From Bog-756 sp963753905 (GTDB lineage Bacteria; Actinomycetota; Acidimicrobiia; Acidimicrobiales; RAAP-2), in NCBI GenBank assembly GCA_963753905.1, contig CAVWDZ010000002.1:1-64000 (forward strand): a stretch of DNA of 64,000 nucleotides, written 5' to 3'. The position numbers were made by a program, and so were the translations under genes. The number at the start of each line of letters is the position of its first letter. The stretch's first letter is position 1. Below are positions 17,325 through 26,136 of this stretch, piece after piece. The notes below the pieces were generated by a model. That model made no database searches and was not told the origin of the DNA. It was given only the letters and a program-made list of their open reading frames with translations.

Positions 17325-19166
17325 ATGAGCGAGTACGAGAGTTACGACTTCGACGTCATCGTCATCGGTGCGGGCGGGGCGGGCCTGCGGGCGGCCATCG
17401 AGGCCCAGTCGACCGGTCTCCGCACGGCATTGGTCTGCAAGTCGCTGCTGGGCAAGGCCCACACCGTCATGGCCGAGGGCGGGATCGCCGCCGCGCTGGG
17501 CAACGTGTACGGCGAGGACGACTGGGAGGTCCACTTCCGCGACACCATGCGGGGCGGCAAGATGCTCAACAACTGGCGGATGGCCCAGCTCCACGCCCAG
17601 GAGTCGCCCGACCGGGTCCGTGAGCTCGAGGACTGGGGCGCCCTCTTCGACCGGACCGAGGACGGCCTCATCCTGCAGCGCGACTTCGGGGGGCACCGCT
17701 ACGCGCGGCTCGCCCATGTCGGTGACCGCACCGGTCTCGAGATGATCCGCACCCTCCAGCAGAAGGCGGTGGCCGAGGGGATCGAGGTCTTCATGGAGCT
17801 CAAGGTGCTCCGCCTCGTCCACGACGCCGACGGGACGGTCTCCGGGTTGGTCGGCTACTGGCGGCCCAGCGGCGAGTTCGTGGTCTTCCGGGCCAAGGCC
17901 GTGGTCCTGGCCACCGGTGGGGTGGGGAAGAGCTGGCTGTACACATCCAACTCGTGGGAGTCCACCGGGGACGGCCATGCGATGTCGCTGTGGGCCGGGG
18001 CGGATCTCATCGACATGGAGGCCGTCCAGTTCCACCCGACCGGCATGGTCTGGCCGCTGTCGGTACGCGGCATCCTGGTCACCGAGGGGGTGCGCGGCGA
18101 CGGAGGCGTCCTGCGCAACTCGGAGGGACGGCGGTTCATGTTCGACTACATCCCCCCGATGTTCGAGGCCGAGACGGCCGATTCGGAGGACGAGGCGGAC
18201 AAGTGGTACGACGACCACTCGGCCGGCCGCCGGCCGCCGGAGCTGCTCCCCCGCGACGAGGTCGCCCGCTCGATCAACAGTGAGGTGAAGGCCGGCCGCG
18301 GCAGCCCGCACGGGGGTGTCTTCCTCGACATCGCCACCCGGCGCACCGCCGAGGACATCCGCAGGCGGCTCCCCTCGATGTACCACCAGTTCAAGGAGCT
18401 CGCGGGCGTGGACATCACCGCCGAGGCCATGGAGGTCGGGCCGACCTGCCACTACATCATGGGGGGCGTCCGGGTCGACGCCGACTCCGCTGCGACCACC
18501 GCGCCGGGGCTCTTCGCCGCGGGCGAGGTGGCCGGCGGGATGCACGGCTCCAACCGGCTCGGCGGCAACTCTCTCTCCGACCTGCTGGTGTTCGGCCGGC
18601 GCGCCGGGATCGGCGCAGCCGAGTTCGCCTCCGGCCGTCGGGACGACTTCGCGCTCGACCAGGGCCAGATCGACGCGACGATCGCGGCCGCGCTCGCCCC
18701 CTTCGAGCGGGAGTCCGGGGAGAACCCCTACGACATCCAGAACGACCTGCAGGAGACCATGCAGAGCCTGGTCGGGATCATCCGGACCGGCGCCGAGCTC
18801 GAGCAGGCCATGGGCGCGATCGAGGAGCTCGAGGACCGGGCGACCAGGGTGTCCCTCGTCGGCGGCCTCAGGTACAACCCGGGGTGGAACCTCACCACCG
18901 ACCTCCCCTCGATGCTGACCGTCTCCCGCTGCACGACCCAGGGCGCCATCAACCGCAAGGAGAGCCGGGGAGGCCACACCCGCGACGACTTCCCGAAGCC
19001 GGTCGCCGAGATGGGCCAGGTCAATTTCGTCGAGCGGATCGCCGACGTGGCCGCCGCACCCCTCGGCGTGGGCGGCACGCCGTCCGTCCGAGCCATCACC
19101 ACCAGCCCGGAGCCGATCCCGGCGATGCCCGACGATCTCAAAGCCCTGTTCGAGGAGGTGGTCTGA
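17325..19166 (+). CDS. sdhA: Succinate dehydrogenase / fumarate reductase flavoprotein subunit
   Basis: The protein is 613 residues. The FAD dinucleotide fold is at the start (VIVIGAGGAGLRAAIEA), then HTVMAEGGIAAALGN, the FHPTGM active-site segment and GSNRLGGNSLSDLLVFGRRAG near the C-terminal FAD contact. It oxidises succinate to fumarate and passes electrons to the iron-sulfur subunit. The stop overlaps the next start by one base (TGATG at 19164-19168), so synthesis of the two subunits is coupled. Confidence 0.96.
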   Translation: MSEYESYDFDVIVIGAGGAGLRAAIEAQSTGLRTALVCKSLLGKAHTVMAEGGIAAALGNVYGEDDWEVHFRDTMRGGKMLNNWRMAQLHAQESPDRVRELEDWGALFDRTEDGLILQRDFGGHRYARLAHVGDRTGLEMIRTLQQKAVAEGIEVFMELKVLRLVHDADGTVSGLVGYWRPSGEFVVFRAKAVVLATGGVGKSWLYTSNSWESTGDGHAMSLWAGADLIDMEAVQFHPTGMVWPLSVRGILVTEGVRGDGGVLRNSEGRRFMFDYIPPMFEAETADSEDEADKWYDDHSAGRRPPELLPRDEVARSINSEVKAGRGSPHGGVFLDIATRRTAEDIRRRLPSMYHQFKELAGVDITAEAMEVGPTCHYIMGGVRVDADSAATTAPGLFAAGEVAGGMHGSNRLGGNSLSDLLVFGRRAGIGAAEFASGRRDDFALDQGQIDATIAAALAPFERESGENPYDIQNDLQETMQSLVGIIRTGAELEQAMGAIEELEDRATRVSLVGGLRYNPGWNLTTDLPSMLTVSRCTTQGAINRKESRGGHTRDDFPKPVAEMGQVNFVERIADVAAAPLGVGGTPSVRAITTSPEPIPAMPDDLKALFEEVV

Positions 19167-20128
19167 TGGCCGAGGAGATCATCCACGGCACCGTGAGCGG
19201 TGAGGTCACCATGCGCCTCTGGCGCGGCGACGAGACCGGCGGGCGGTTCGAGGACTACGTGATGCCCGCCCAGGAGGGCGAGGTCGTGCTCGACGTGATC
19301 CACCGGGTACAGGCGACGGCGGCGCCGGACCTGGCCTGCCGGTGGAACTGCAAGGCCGGAAAGTGCGGCTCGTGCTCGGCCGAGATCAACGGGCGCCCCG
19401 CCCTCATGTGCATGACCCGCATGGACTCACTGCCCCCGGGCGAGTCGGTCACCGTTGCGCCGATGCGCGCCTTTCCCATCCTGCGGGACCTGGTCACCGA
19501 CGTCTCCTACAACTACGAGGTGGCCAAGCGGATCCCTCCGTTCAGCCCCCGCGCCAAGACGGCGGACGAGATGAAGGTCGGCGGCTACCGGATGCAGCAG
19601 ATCGACGTGGAACGCTCGCAGGAGTTCCGCAAGTGCATCGAGTGCTTCCTGTGCCAGGACGTCTGCCACGTGGTCCGCGACCACGAGGAGAACAAGACCG
19701 CCTTCGCCGGACCGCGCTTCTTCGCCCGCTCTGCCGAGCTCGAGATGCACCCCCTCGACACCAACGACCGCCGGGAGCTCCTCCAGGAGGAGCAGGGCCT
19801 GGGCAAGTGCAACATCACCAAGTGCTGCACCGAGGTGTGCCCGGAGCACATCAAGATCACCGACAACGCGATCATCCCGCTGAAGGAGCGGGTGGTCGAC
19901 GCACGGTACGACCCGGTCGCATGGCTGGGGCGCAAGATCAGGAACCGCACGAGGCGCTCGGCAGAGGAGGCGGCGGCGGAGTCGCCGGCGAGCGGTCCGG
20001 CGGCGGTCCTGCCGTCCGGTGGGCTCCAGGGGATCGCAGAGCACGACCCCGCCACGGACCCGCCTGGAGAGATGGCCGAGGTCGGGGCCGCGGCCGAGTC
20101 GCACGCCGACGAGGCGCCACCCGGATGA
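19166..20128 (+). CDS. sdhB: Succinate dehydrogenase iron-sulfur subunit
   Basis: The protein is 320 residues. [2Fe-2S] cysteines are in CRWNCKAGKCGSC plus a later Cys (ALMCMTR). The [4Fe-4S]/[3Fe-4S] sites are in CIECFLCQDVC and CNITKCCTEVCPEH. An Ala/Pro/Glu-rich tail of about 50 residues lengthens it beyond most SdhB proteins and has no recognised motif. ATG 19166 is set by the one-base overlap with sdhA; the longer open frame upstream lies inside sdhA. Confidence 0.95.
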   Translation: MAEEIIHGTVSGEVTMRLWRGDETGGRFEDYVMPAQEGEVVLDVIHRVQATAAPDLACRWNCKAGKCGSCSAEINGRPALMCMTRMDSLPPGESVTVAPMRAFPILRDLVTDVSYNYEVAKRIPPFSPRAKTADEMKVGGYRMQQIDVERSQEFRKCIECFLCQDVCHVVRDHEENKTAFAGPRFFARSAELEMHPLDTNDRRELLQEEQGLGKCNITKCCTEVCPEHIKITDNAIIPLKERVVDARYDPVAWLGRKIRNRTRRSAEEAAAESPASGPAAVLPSGGLQGIAEHDPATDPPGEMAEVGAAAESHADEAPPG

Positions 20129-20150
20129 CCCGGTCCGGGAGGGGCTGCCC

Positions 20151-20576
20151 GTGGCCCGCTTCCTGACCGAGGAGTGGGTGGCCGCGCTCAACGGCGCCCT
20201 CGACGGGGTGAGCCTGCCCGGGCCGGGCCCCGAGACCGGATTGGCAGCCGCCGACGGCCGGTTCCGGGTGGCGCAGGAGGTCCGGGGCGCTCCCGGGGGG
20301 GACGTGCGACTGGTCCTGCAGGCGGCCGACGGCGCCCTGACCCTCTCGCTCGGGCCGATCGGCGGGTCGGCTCCGACCGCCGAGGTCGAGGTCACCATCG
20401 CTCTCGAGTACGCCGACGCGGTCGCGCTCTCGCGGGGCGAGCTCTCCGCGGCGGAGGCGCTCACCGGCGGGCGCATAAGGGTGCGCGGCGACCTCTCGGT
20501 GCTGGTGGCCGGCCAGGAGCTCCTCACGACGGCGAGGGAACACACCCGGGCCGTCGACGCCGAGACGACCTACTGA
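20151..20576 (+). CDS. Small SCP2-like (sterol-carrier-type) protein
   Basis: The protein is 141 residues from GTG 20151, which has GGGAGGGG seven bases before it. It has alternating beta strands (FRVAQEVRG, VRLVLQAADGALTLSLGP, EVEVTIALEYADAVALSRGELSAAEAL) and an RIRVRGDLSVLVAGQELL ending, the layout of SCP2 lipid-binding domains. The domain call is by pattern only. It follows sdhB by 22 bases and may be the last gene of that operon. Confidence 0.68.
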   Translation: MARFLTEEWVAALNGALDGVSLPGPGPETGLAAADGRFRVAQEVRGAPGGDVRLVLQAADGALTLSLGPIGGSAPTAEVEVTIALEYADAVALSRGELSAAEALTGGRIRVRGDLSVLVAGQELLTTAREHTRAVDAETTY

Positions 20577-20651
20577 GCGCCCCCGGTCGGAGGGGCGGGA
20601 CCCGCGGGAGGCCGGTGTAGACAGGGCGGACATCCGAGCGGAAAGGGACTC

Positions 20652-21065
20652 ATGGACATCCTGAGCAGCCGAACGATCCTCCACCCGGCGGATCTCGAGC
20701 GCACACTCGCCTTCTACCGCGACAGCCTCGGTCTGGCCGTGGCCCGAGAGTTCGGCGAGGGCGCAGGCCGGGGTGTCGTGTTCTTTGCCGGGGGCGGGTT
20801 CCTCGAGGTGGTGGGCGAGGGCCCGGCGCCGGGGCGCGCCGGGGTCGCTCTCTGGCTGCAGGTCCGCTCGATGGAGGAGACCGTCACCGAGCTCAGCGCC
20901 CGCGGCACGGTCCTGTCCCGCCCGGCGCGCCTCGAACCGTGGGGACTCGTCGAGGCATGGATCGACGATCCGGACGGCCTGCGCATCCATCTGGTCGAGG
21001 TGCCCGCGGACCATCCACTGCGACGGGACCTGCGCCCGGCGCCTGCGCCTGCGCCTGCGCAGTAG
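20652..21065 (+). CDS. VOC (glyoxalase/dioxygenase fold) protein
   Basis: The protein is 137 residues. The family opening is present (TILHPADLERTLAFYRDSLGLAV), as are the C-terminal DDPDGLRIHLVEVP and an internal GVALWLQVRSMEETV. VOC proteins bind a metal between paired beta-alpha-beta-beta-beta modules; the substrate cannot be told. The tail is an (Ala-Pro)n run encoded by a short GCGCCT repeat. A second VOC gene follows after nine bases. Confidence 0.85.
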   Translation: MDILSSRTILHPADLERTLAFYRDSLGLAVAREFGEGAGRGVVFFAGGGFLEVVGEGPAPGRAGVALWLQVRSMEETVTELSARGTVLSRPARLEPWGLVEAWIDDPDGLRIHLVEVPADHPLRRDLRPAPAPAPAQ

Positions 21066-21074
21066 CCTGAGCGC

Positions 21075-21452
21075 GTGGGTGCCACCTTCCGCGTGGAGTC
21101 CCTGGATCATGTCCAGCTGGCCATGCCTGCCGGCGCCGAGGAGCGGGCCGCCGCATTCTACGAAGGCATCCTGGGCATCCCCCGCGTCCCCAAGCCCCCC
21201 GAACTCGCGTCCCGGGGTGGCTGCTGGTTCGAGCGCGGGGCGCTGCGGGTGCACCTCGGGGTCGAGGAGGACTTCCGGCCGGCCCGTAAGGCCCACCCGG
21301 CCCTGATCGTGTCCGGCATCGCGGAGGCGTGTGCCCTCCTCGATGCGGCAGGCCACCCGACCCGGCATGTCGAGGAGGTGCCGGGCAAGCCCCAGTGGTA
21401 CGTGGACGACCCGTTCGGCAACCGGATCGAGCTCGTTCCGGCCGGAGGCTGA
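21075..21452 (+). CDS. VOC-family protein, second of a tandem pair
   Basis: The protein is 125 residues from GTG 21075. LDHVQLAMPAGAEERAAAFYEGILG, an internal RVHLGVEEDF and the C-terminal WYVDDPFGNRIELVP define a glyoxalase-like fold of the YaeR/bleomycin-resistance type. His, Glu and Glu metal-ligand positions look plausible (DHVQ, IELV). It is convergent with the hydrolase lipoprotein gene, 30 bases away. Confidence 0.87.
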   Translation: MGATFRVESLDHVQLAMPAGAEERAAAFYEGILGIPRVPKPPELASRGGCWFERGALRVHLGVEEDFRPARKAHPALIVSGIAEACALLDAAGHPTRHVEEVPGKPQWYVDDPFGNRIELVPAGG

Positions 21453-21482
21453 GGCGGCGGCCGGCATCGCAGCCGGGAGTGA

Positions 21483-22952
21483 TCAGAACTGCACGTGCTG
21501 AGCGCTGTCGAGCAATTCGGCCCGGTCCGCTGGAAGGATGAATCCGCCGGCAATTGCCTTGTCCAGGCTCGACGTATACGCCTTCACGTAGTCGGCAGGG
21601 GTTCCGTAGAGGCTGACCAGCTTGCTCGAATCGAACGGCATCGTCGATCCGAACAAGGAACAGATCAGGCTTGCGCCAGCCGGCGCTGCTCCACTGAGCG
21701 TGGAGATCGGGACCTCGACCGCAGGCGTCCTGACCCCACCGATCACGTTGCCGTTGTCGTCCAGCGCCAACGCCGGTGGGTTTTCCCTGGACAAACGGAA
21801 GGGTGCTGGACGTGCGGGCTTCGTCCCGTCCACGACCCAGTTCTCCAATGCGGCAAACGCTGCCTGGACCACCTCGTGCTGGGGGCCTGTATTGATCGGG
21901 GTGGTGCAGCCGAGGTCACTCACAGCCGAACCCACGAGGTACGCGTCGGCGTGCGATGTCCCGGCGACTTCCCAGGTTCGGATCCTGTCGGTGTTCGGCT
22001 GCTGCGCAACGGCGTAGCCCAACCCGATGAGATCGGTCTGGGTCTCGAACAGGAAGACGGGGATCGTCAGATCGGTTCGGATCCACAGATCCTTGGGCAC
22101 CGAGTTCGCCGACGTTATCGATGTGCCGTTGAGTGACGCTGCCCCGGACCCCCGGCTGTGGATGAAGATCCCACTGAAGATATTGGTCCGGGGCTGGAGG
22201 GCGTCGGCGAAGGTCGTCATGTAGAACGCCGACTGCGATTCCCCGACGGCGACGAGGCGCTTCGGCTTCAGCGGCCCGAGTGCCGTATCCGGCGCACGAA
22301 GCGCTTCGCCGATCTGGGCGAAGATGTCCAACGCATACTGATCGCCGGGCTGGTGCAGCGACCCGTAGCGGGTCGGCTCCTGAGTGACGAGCCCAGCGAT
22401 GTTGCTCGAAGTGGCAGCCGTACTCAGAATGGACGTTCCACCGTTCACGCCCAGCGATTGGGCCGCCACCGCCACATAGGCATAGCCGTCCTGCTTGAGC
22501 AGCGGGTTGAGCAGGTCCCAGTCGGGGGCGGACTCCCCCGCCGACTCGTTCATCCATTCGACGACGACGGTCCCGTTGAAGTCCGCCGGATTCGCCGGTC
22601 GGCGGACGATGATCCTCGTCTTGTACGGAGCCGTCGTCGTGGGGGTGACGGTCCATCTGCCGTTGCTCGGCATGGCGCGAGCTTTGAAGGCCATCGCCGT
22701 TCCGGACGCAAAGAACTCCTGCTCCACATAGTTGTAGGCGGCCAGGTCCGTGGGAAGTGCACTGAGTGGCTCGCTGATCTGCCCTTCGGTTACCGGGCCG
22801 GTCAACGTCGCCGCCGCCTGGTAGCTCACCGGCTGCGGCGGCGGAGCGGAGCTGGAGCTGGAGCCACAGGCGGCAAGGCCCACCGTCAAGAGGACCACGA
22901 GAATCCCGCCGGACATCCGAGCCGTCCGATCATGCCCTGTACCGCGCGACAT
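21483..22952 (-). CDS. Lipoprotein with alpha/beta-hydrolase domain
   Basis: The protein is 489 residues. The signal peptide ends in a lipobox (VGLAACGS), so it is a surface lipoprotein. A large alpha/beta hydrolase domain follows, with a nucleophile elbow GESQSA and NGTVVVEWMN, as in the actinobacterial 'alpha/beta hydrolase domain-containing protein' family (Abhydrolase_10-like). The His of the triad is probably in the GTSHAD segment. The substrate is unknown. The gene has its own upstream gap of about 45 bases from a minus-strand SRPBCC gene. Confidence 0.85.
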   Translation of the reverse strand: MSRGTGHDRTARMSGGILVVLLTVGLAACGSSSSSAPPPQPVSYQAAATLTGPVTEGQISEPLSALPTDLAAYNYVEQEFFASGTAMAFKARAMPSNGRWTVTPTTTAPYKTRIIVRRPANPADFNGTVVVEWMNESAGESAPDWDLLNPLLKQDGYAYVAVAAQSLGVNGGTSILSTAATSSNIAGLVTQEPTRYGSLHQPGDQYALDIFAQIGEALRAPDTALGPLKPKRLVAVGESQSAFYMTTFADALQPRTNIFSGIFIHSRGSGAASLNGTSITSANSVPKDLWIRTDLTIPVFLFETQTDLIGLGYAVAQQPNTDRIRTWEVAGTSHADAYLVGSAVSDLGCTTPINTGPQHEVVQAAFAALENWVVDGTKPARPAPFRLSRENPPALALDDNGNVIGGVRTPAVEVPISTLSGAAPAGASLICSLFGSTMPFDSSKLVSLYGTPADYVKAYTSSLDKAIAGGFILPADRAELLDSAQHVQF

Positions 22953-22998
22953 GGTGTATCCCCCTCTTGGAAGCCGTCAGAATTGAAGGCGAGAACCG

Positions 22999-23478
22999 TC
23001 AGGCCGCGCCGGCGCCCCGCTCGAGCGTCCGGGCGAGGATCCCGAGCGTGGCGCGGAGCGCAGCCTCGGAGATCACCGGGAAGATCCCGGCGTCGCGGTA
23101 CACCGGGTCGATCTGCGACCAGTCGTAGTAGGAGGTGACCAGGGTGCCGCCGTCGACCGGCGCGAGGGTGTATCCGTACACGTGGCCGATCTGCGGGCGG
23201 AGCTGACCGAGGATGGTCCAGGCGATCTCGCGGTCGGGCTCGAACGTGGTGATGGTCACCGTCACGTCGTAGCGACCCATGGGGTAGTCGTTGAGTGCCT
23301 CGCGATCCATGTGCACGACGAAGGTGTCACCGACCGCCGTCACCGGGTCGCCGGTGGCATCCATGAGCATCCCGGAACTGTCGATCGTGACCTGTCCCTG
23401 CGGATCACAGAGGACCGCGAAGATCCTCGCCGGGTCCGCGACGATCGTGCGGGCGACCTCGATCCGCTCAGTTGTCAC
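22999..23478 (-). CDS. SRPBCC-family (START/Bet v1 fold) protein
   Basis: The protein is 159 residues from a GTG. IEVARTIVADPARIFAVLCDPQGQVTIDSSG at the start (quoted in pieces: VARTIVADPARIF, LCDPQGQVTIDSSG) is the usual opening of polyketide-cyclase/SRPBCC lipid-binding proteins. A central GRYDVTVTITTFEPDREIAW strand-turn-strand and a long C-terminal helix follow. No enzymatic residues are assigned. A similar gene lies 40 bases upstream, and the two are probably co-transcribed. Confidence 0.82.
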   Translation of the reverse strand: MTTERIEVARTIVADPARIFAVLCDPQGQVTIDSSGMLMDATGDPVTAVGDTFVVHMDREALNDYPMGRYDVTVTITTFEPDREIAWTILGQLRPQIGHVYGYTLAPVDGGTLVTSYYDWSQIDPVYRDAGIFPVISEAALRATLGILARTLERGAGAA

Positions 23479-23518
23479 GATCGCACTCTCCTATCTGCCA
23501 TTCGCTCCGCCTCCGGCC

Positions 23519-23980
23519 CTACTGTGCGACAGCTTCGACCTCGGCCTTGATCCGTTCGAGCGTGGTGCGCATCCCGTTTCGGTTGGTCTTCCCCCGGGAC
23601 CAGCCGAAGAGCGCCCAGTAGAGGCGCAGCCCGAAGGTCGGGGCCAGCTGGAACGACTCGGTGACGTCCGACCCCTCACCCGACGGCTCCATGCGGTAAC
23701 TCCAGACGTTGAGCGGCCGATCCTCCTTTCCGACCCCGAATGCGAACTCATGCCCCGGCTCGCACGCGCTGACCGTACAGGTCGTCCAGTAGATCGGCCC
23801 CTTGCCGTTGCGCTTCACATGGCCGCGGAACTTCGCCCCGACGGCGGGACCGGCGGCACCCTCCAGCCACTCCGCCTCGAAGGTCTCCGGGCTGTAGCGC
23901 CCGATGCGGGTCACGTCGCTCACCAGGTCCCAGACCGCAATCGGCGGTGCATCCATGTGCAAGGTCACCGAGTCGTGCAT
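23519..23980 (-). CDS. SRPBCC-family protein
   Basis: The protein is 153 residues. DSVTLHMDAPPIAVWDLVSD and RIGRYSPETFEAEWL are typical of the SRPBCC fold, which encloses a hydrophobic cavity. CTVSACEPGHEFAFGVG and the terminal helix LERIKAEVEAVA complete it. It differs clearly from its downstream neighbour, so the pair are not recent duplicates. The ligand is unknown. Confidence 0.85.
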   Translation of the reverse strand: MHDSVTLHMDAPPIAVWDLVSDVTRIGRYSPETFEAEWLEGAAGPAVGAKFRGHVKRNGKGPIYWTTCTVSACEPGHEFAFGVGKEDRPLNVWSYRMEPSGEGSDVTESFQLAPTFGLRLYWALFGWSRGKTNRNGMRTTLERIKAEVEAVAQ

Positions 23981-24027
23981 GCCGATACCCTACGGCGCCG
24001 GGTCACCCTGCGCCGGCCCGATCCCGG

Positions 24028-25020
24028 TCAGGGCAGCAGGTCGGCCACGTCGCCCCGCTCGGCCTCGAGCTCCTCGGTGGTGATCCGGATCCGCTCCGTG
24101 GCGAACTCGTCGTGGTGCAGCCCCTCCACCACCGTCCATCCGCCTGCGCCGTTGGCCCGTACTGGGAACCCGAACTGGAGGCCGGCGGGCACGCCGTACT
24201 CGCCGTTGGAGACCACGGCCAGCGAGGTCCAGTCGTCGCCCTCGGTCGCAGTGCGGATGCTCCGCACCGAGTCGATCGCCGCGTTGGCAGCCGACGCCGC
24301 CGACGAGAGCCCGCGGGCCTCGATGACGGCGGCCCCCCGTTTCTGGACCGTGGTGAGGAAGTCGCCCTGCAGCCAGGCCGCGTCGTCGATGACCTCGGCG
24401 GCCGGCTTCCCCCCGATCCGGGCATTGGCGTAGTCGGGAAATTGGGTGGCCGAGTGGTTGCCCCAGATCGCGAGATTGGTGACCGACGCGACCGGGACCC
24501 CGGCCTTGGACGCCAGCTGGCTCTTGGCCCGGTTCTCGTCGAGGCGGGTCATGGCGAACCAGCGGTCGCTCGGCACCTCGGGAGCGTTCGAGCGGGCGAT
24601 GAGGCAGTTGGTGTTGCAGGGGTTGCCGACCACCAGCACCCGGATGTCGGTGGCGGCGTTGTCGGCGATGGCCCGACCCTGCGGACCGAAGATGCCGCCG
24701 TTGACGGTCAGCAGATCGCCCCGCTCCATGCCCGCTTTGCGGGGGATGGAGCCGACCAGGAGGGCCCACGACGTCCCGGCGAATGCCGTGTCCAGATCGG
24801 TCGTGGTCACGATGTCGCTGACCAGGGGAAAGGCGCAGTCGTCGATCTCCATGACCACGCCCTCGAGCGCCTTCATGCCCGCCTCGATCTCGAGCAGGCG
24901 CAGCACGACCGGCTGGTCGGGCCCGAGGAGCTGGCCGGAGGCGATCCGGAACAGGAGGGCATAGCCGATCTGTCCGGCGGCACCGGTGATCGTGACCTGG
25001 ATGGGGGAGATGGCGGTCAT
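24028..25020 (-). CDS. mdh: Malate dehydrogenase
   Basis: The protein is 330 residues. The NAD-binding motif is GAAGQIGY, and substrate/cofactor segments include VVGNPCNTN, LDENRAKSQLA and the catalytic-His loop IWGNHSATQ. This is the ~330-residue MDH group found in actinobacteria. It interconverts malate and oxaloacetate in the TCA cycle. It begins a run of central-metabolism genes, with icd about 1.1 kb away on the same strand. Confidence 0.96.
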   Translation of the reverse strand: MTAISPIQVTITGAAGQIGYALLFRIASGQLLGPDQPVVLRLLEIEAGMKALEGVVMEIDDCAFPLVSDIVTTTDLDTAFAGTSWALLVGSIPRKAGMERGDLLTVNGGIFGPQGRAIADNAATDIRVLVVGNPCNTNCLIARSNAPEVPSDRWFAMTRLDENRAKSQLASKAGVPVASVTNLAIWGNHSATQFPDYANARIGGKPAAEVIDDAAWLQGDFLTTVQKRGAAVIEARGLSSAASAANAAIDSVRSIRTATEGDDWTSLAVVSNGEYGVPAGLQFGFPVRANGAGGWTVVEGLHHDEFATERIRITTEELEAERGDVADLLP

Positions 25021-25206
25021 GGGGCGCAGGCTAATCCGCCTCCCCAGGCCGGGCGAACCTGCCCGGGGTCGACCCGTCGCCGGTGCGGTCCGACCGCCGG
25101 TAGCAGGGTGAACTCGACGTCACAGGATGCTGTCACCGCGATGAATTGTTCGTCACGAGTGCCCCGGATGGACCCATGTGGCGGCGCACCTCGGCATACT
25201 TGGTCC

Positions 25207-25419
25207 ATGACGTTCCTCGCCCAGGCCATCGCCGTCCTGCCGGGACAGTGCTTCCGTCTGGTCGACGGGGACGCCGACGGCTCCGCGCAGCGGTGCCCAC
25301 GACCGGTCCGGGTGCGGGGCAGGCTGATCACCGGGAATGACCAGCGGTGCACGGTGGAGGCCTGCGTCGAGCACGGGGTGAGCCTGCTCGACTGGCACCC
25401 CATCCCGGCGCCGTCCTAG
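25207..25419 (+). CDS. Small Cys/His-rich protein (CFRLV..CP.PV..CVEHG family)
   Basis: The protein is 70 residues and below usual calling limits. It contains PGQCFRLVDGDADG, QRCPRPVRVRG and EACVEHGVSLLDW, giving three Cys and one His in a spacing that could bind one metal ion. A second ORF at 62514-62764 carries the same pattern (GGCFRFV, DCP, SSCVEHGEALE). That independent copy is the main reason to believe both. The stop codon overlaps the GTG start of the cyclase gene by one base (25417-25421), which suggests coupled translation. No strong ribosome site is seen. Function unknown. Confidence 0.62.
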   Translation: MTFLAQAIAVLPGQCFRLVDGDADGSAQRCPRPVRVRGRLITGNDQRCTVEACVEHGVSLLDWHPIPAPS

Positions 25420-26087
25420 TGGCGGACCGCCCGGCGGCGCTGACCGAGATGGACACCCCCGCCGACAGCGCGGGGGCCGGCACCGTCGGCACCGCGCCCG
25501 GGTCCCGCGGCGTGGAGGAGCCCCGAGAGCTGGCGGAGCGGATCGGATTGGTCGACCGGGCGTTCGCCTTCGTCGATCTCTGCGGCTTCACCGCCTTCAT
25601 CGCCAACCGCGGCGAGCACGCCGCGATCGACACCCTCGCCCAGTTCCGGTCCCTCGCCCGCGACATCTCGGTGCGCCGCGGGGTGATGGTGGCCAAATGG
25701 CTCGGGGACGGGGCCATGATCGTCGGGGTGGAGGTCGGGCCGACCATGGCCACCGCCGCCGAGCTCATCGGGCGCTACGACGGTTCGACGCTCGCGCTGC
25801 GCGGCGGGTTCGCGCACGGTCAGGCCCTGATCATGGAGGGCGAGGACTACATCGGCAGACCGGTCAACCTCGCGGCGAGGCTGTGCCAGGCGGCGCGACC
25901 CGAGGAGCTCCTCGCGTTCGGCTACCGCGCGTCGTTCCTGCCCCCGTGGATACAGGTGCTCGGCGTCCGCGGTGTGACCCTTCCCGGCCTCGGCCGGATC
26001 CGCCGGGCGCAGCGCCTGGGGCTCGTCCCCGGGCTCGAGCTGCCCGACCTCTCCAACCACAACGGCCGGACCCACCCGCCGGGATAG
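25419..26087 (+). CDS. Class III adenylate/guanylate cyclase catalytic-domain protein
   Basis: The protein is about 222 residues from GTG 25419 (ATG 25449 is an alternative). It is essentially one cyclase domain: the metal Asp residues are in FVDLCGFT and KWLGDGAMI, and the Asn/Arg pair that stabilises the transition state is in GRPVNLAARLC. The Lys of VAKWLGD and Asp of GEDYIG fit ATP rather than GTP as substrate. No sensor or membrane domain is present. Activity therefore probably depends on homodimerisation, possibly with the small upstream protein whose stop overlaps this start. Confidence 0.83.
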   Translation: MADRPAALTEMDTPADSAGAGTVGTAPGSRGVEEPRELAERIGLVDRAFAFVDLCGFTAFIANRGEHAAIDTLAQFRSLARDISVRRGVMVAKWLGDGAMIVGVEVGPTMATAAELIGRYDGSTLALRGGFAHGQALIMEGEDYIGRPVNLAARLCQAARPEELLAFGYRASFLPPWIQVLGVRGVTLPGLGRIRRAQRLGLVPGLELPDLSNHNGRTHPPG

Positions 26088-26136
26088 ACCGGCTCGGGAC
26101 GAGCCGACCCGGTTGGCGGAGCTGGACCGGGCGGAC

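Noticed and set aside
17247..18977. 576-codon minus-strand ORF antisense to sdhA
   Set aside because: It mirrors codon-position bias of sdhA and contains no recognisable domain.
23947..25419. 490-codon plus-strand ORF across SRPBCC and mdh
   Set aside because: Only the last 70 codons (25207-25419) lie outside the minus-strand genes and resemble another protein; the rest is an antisense shadow.
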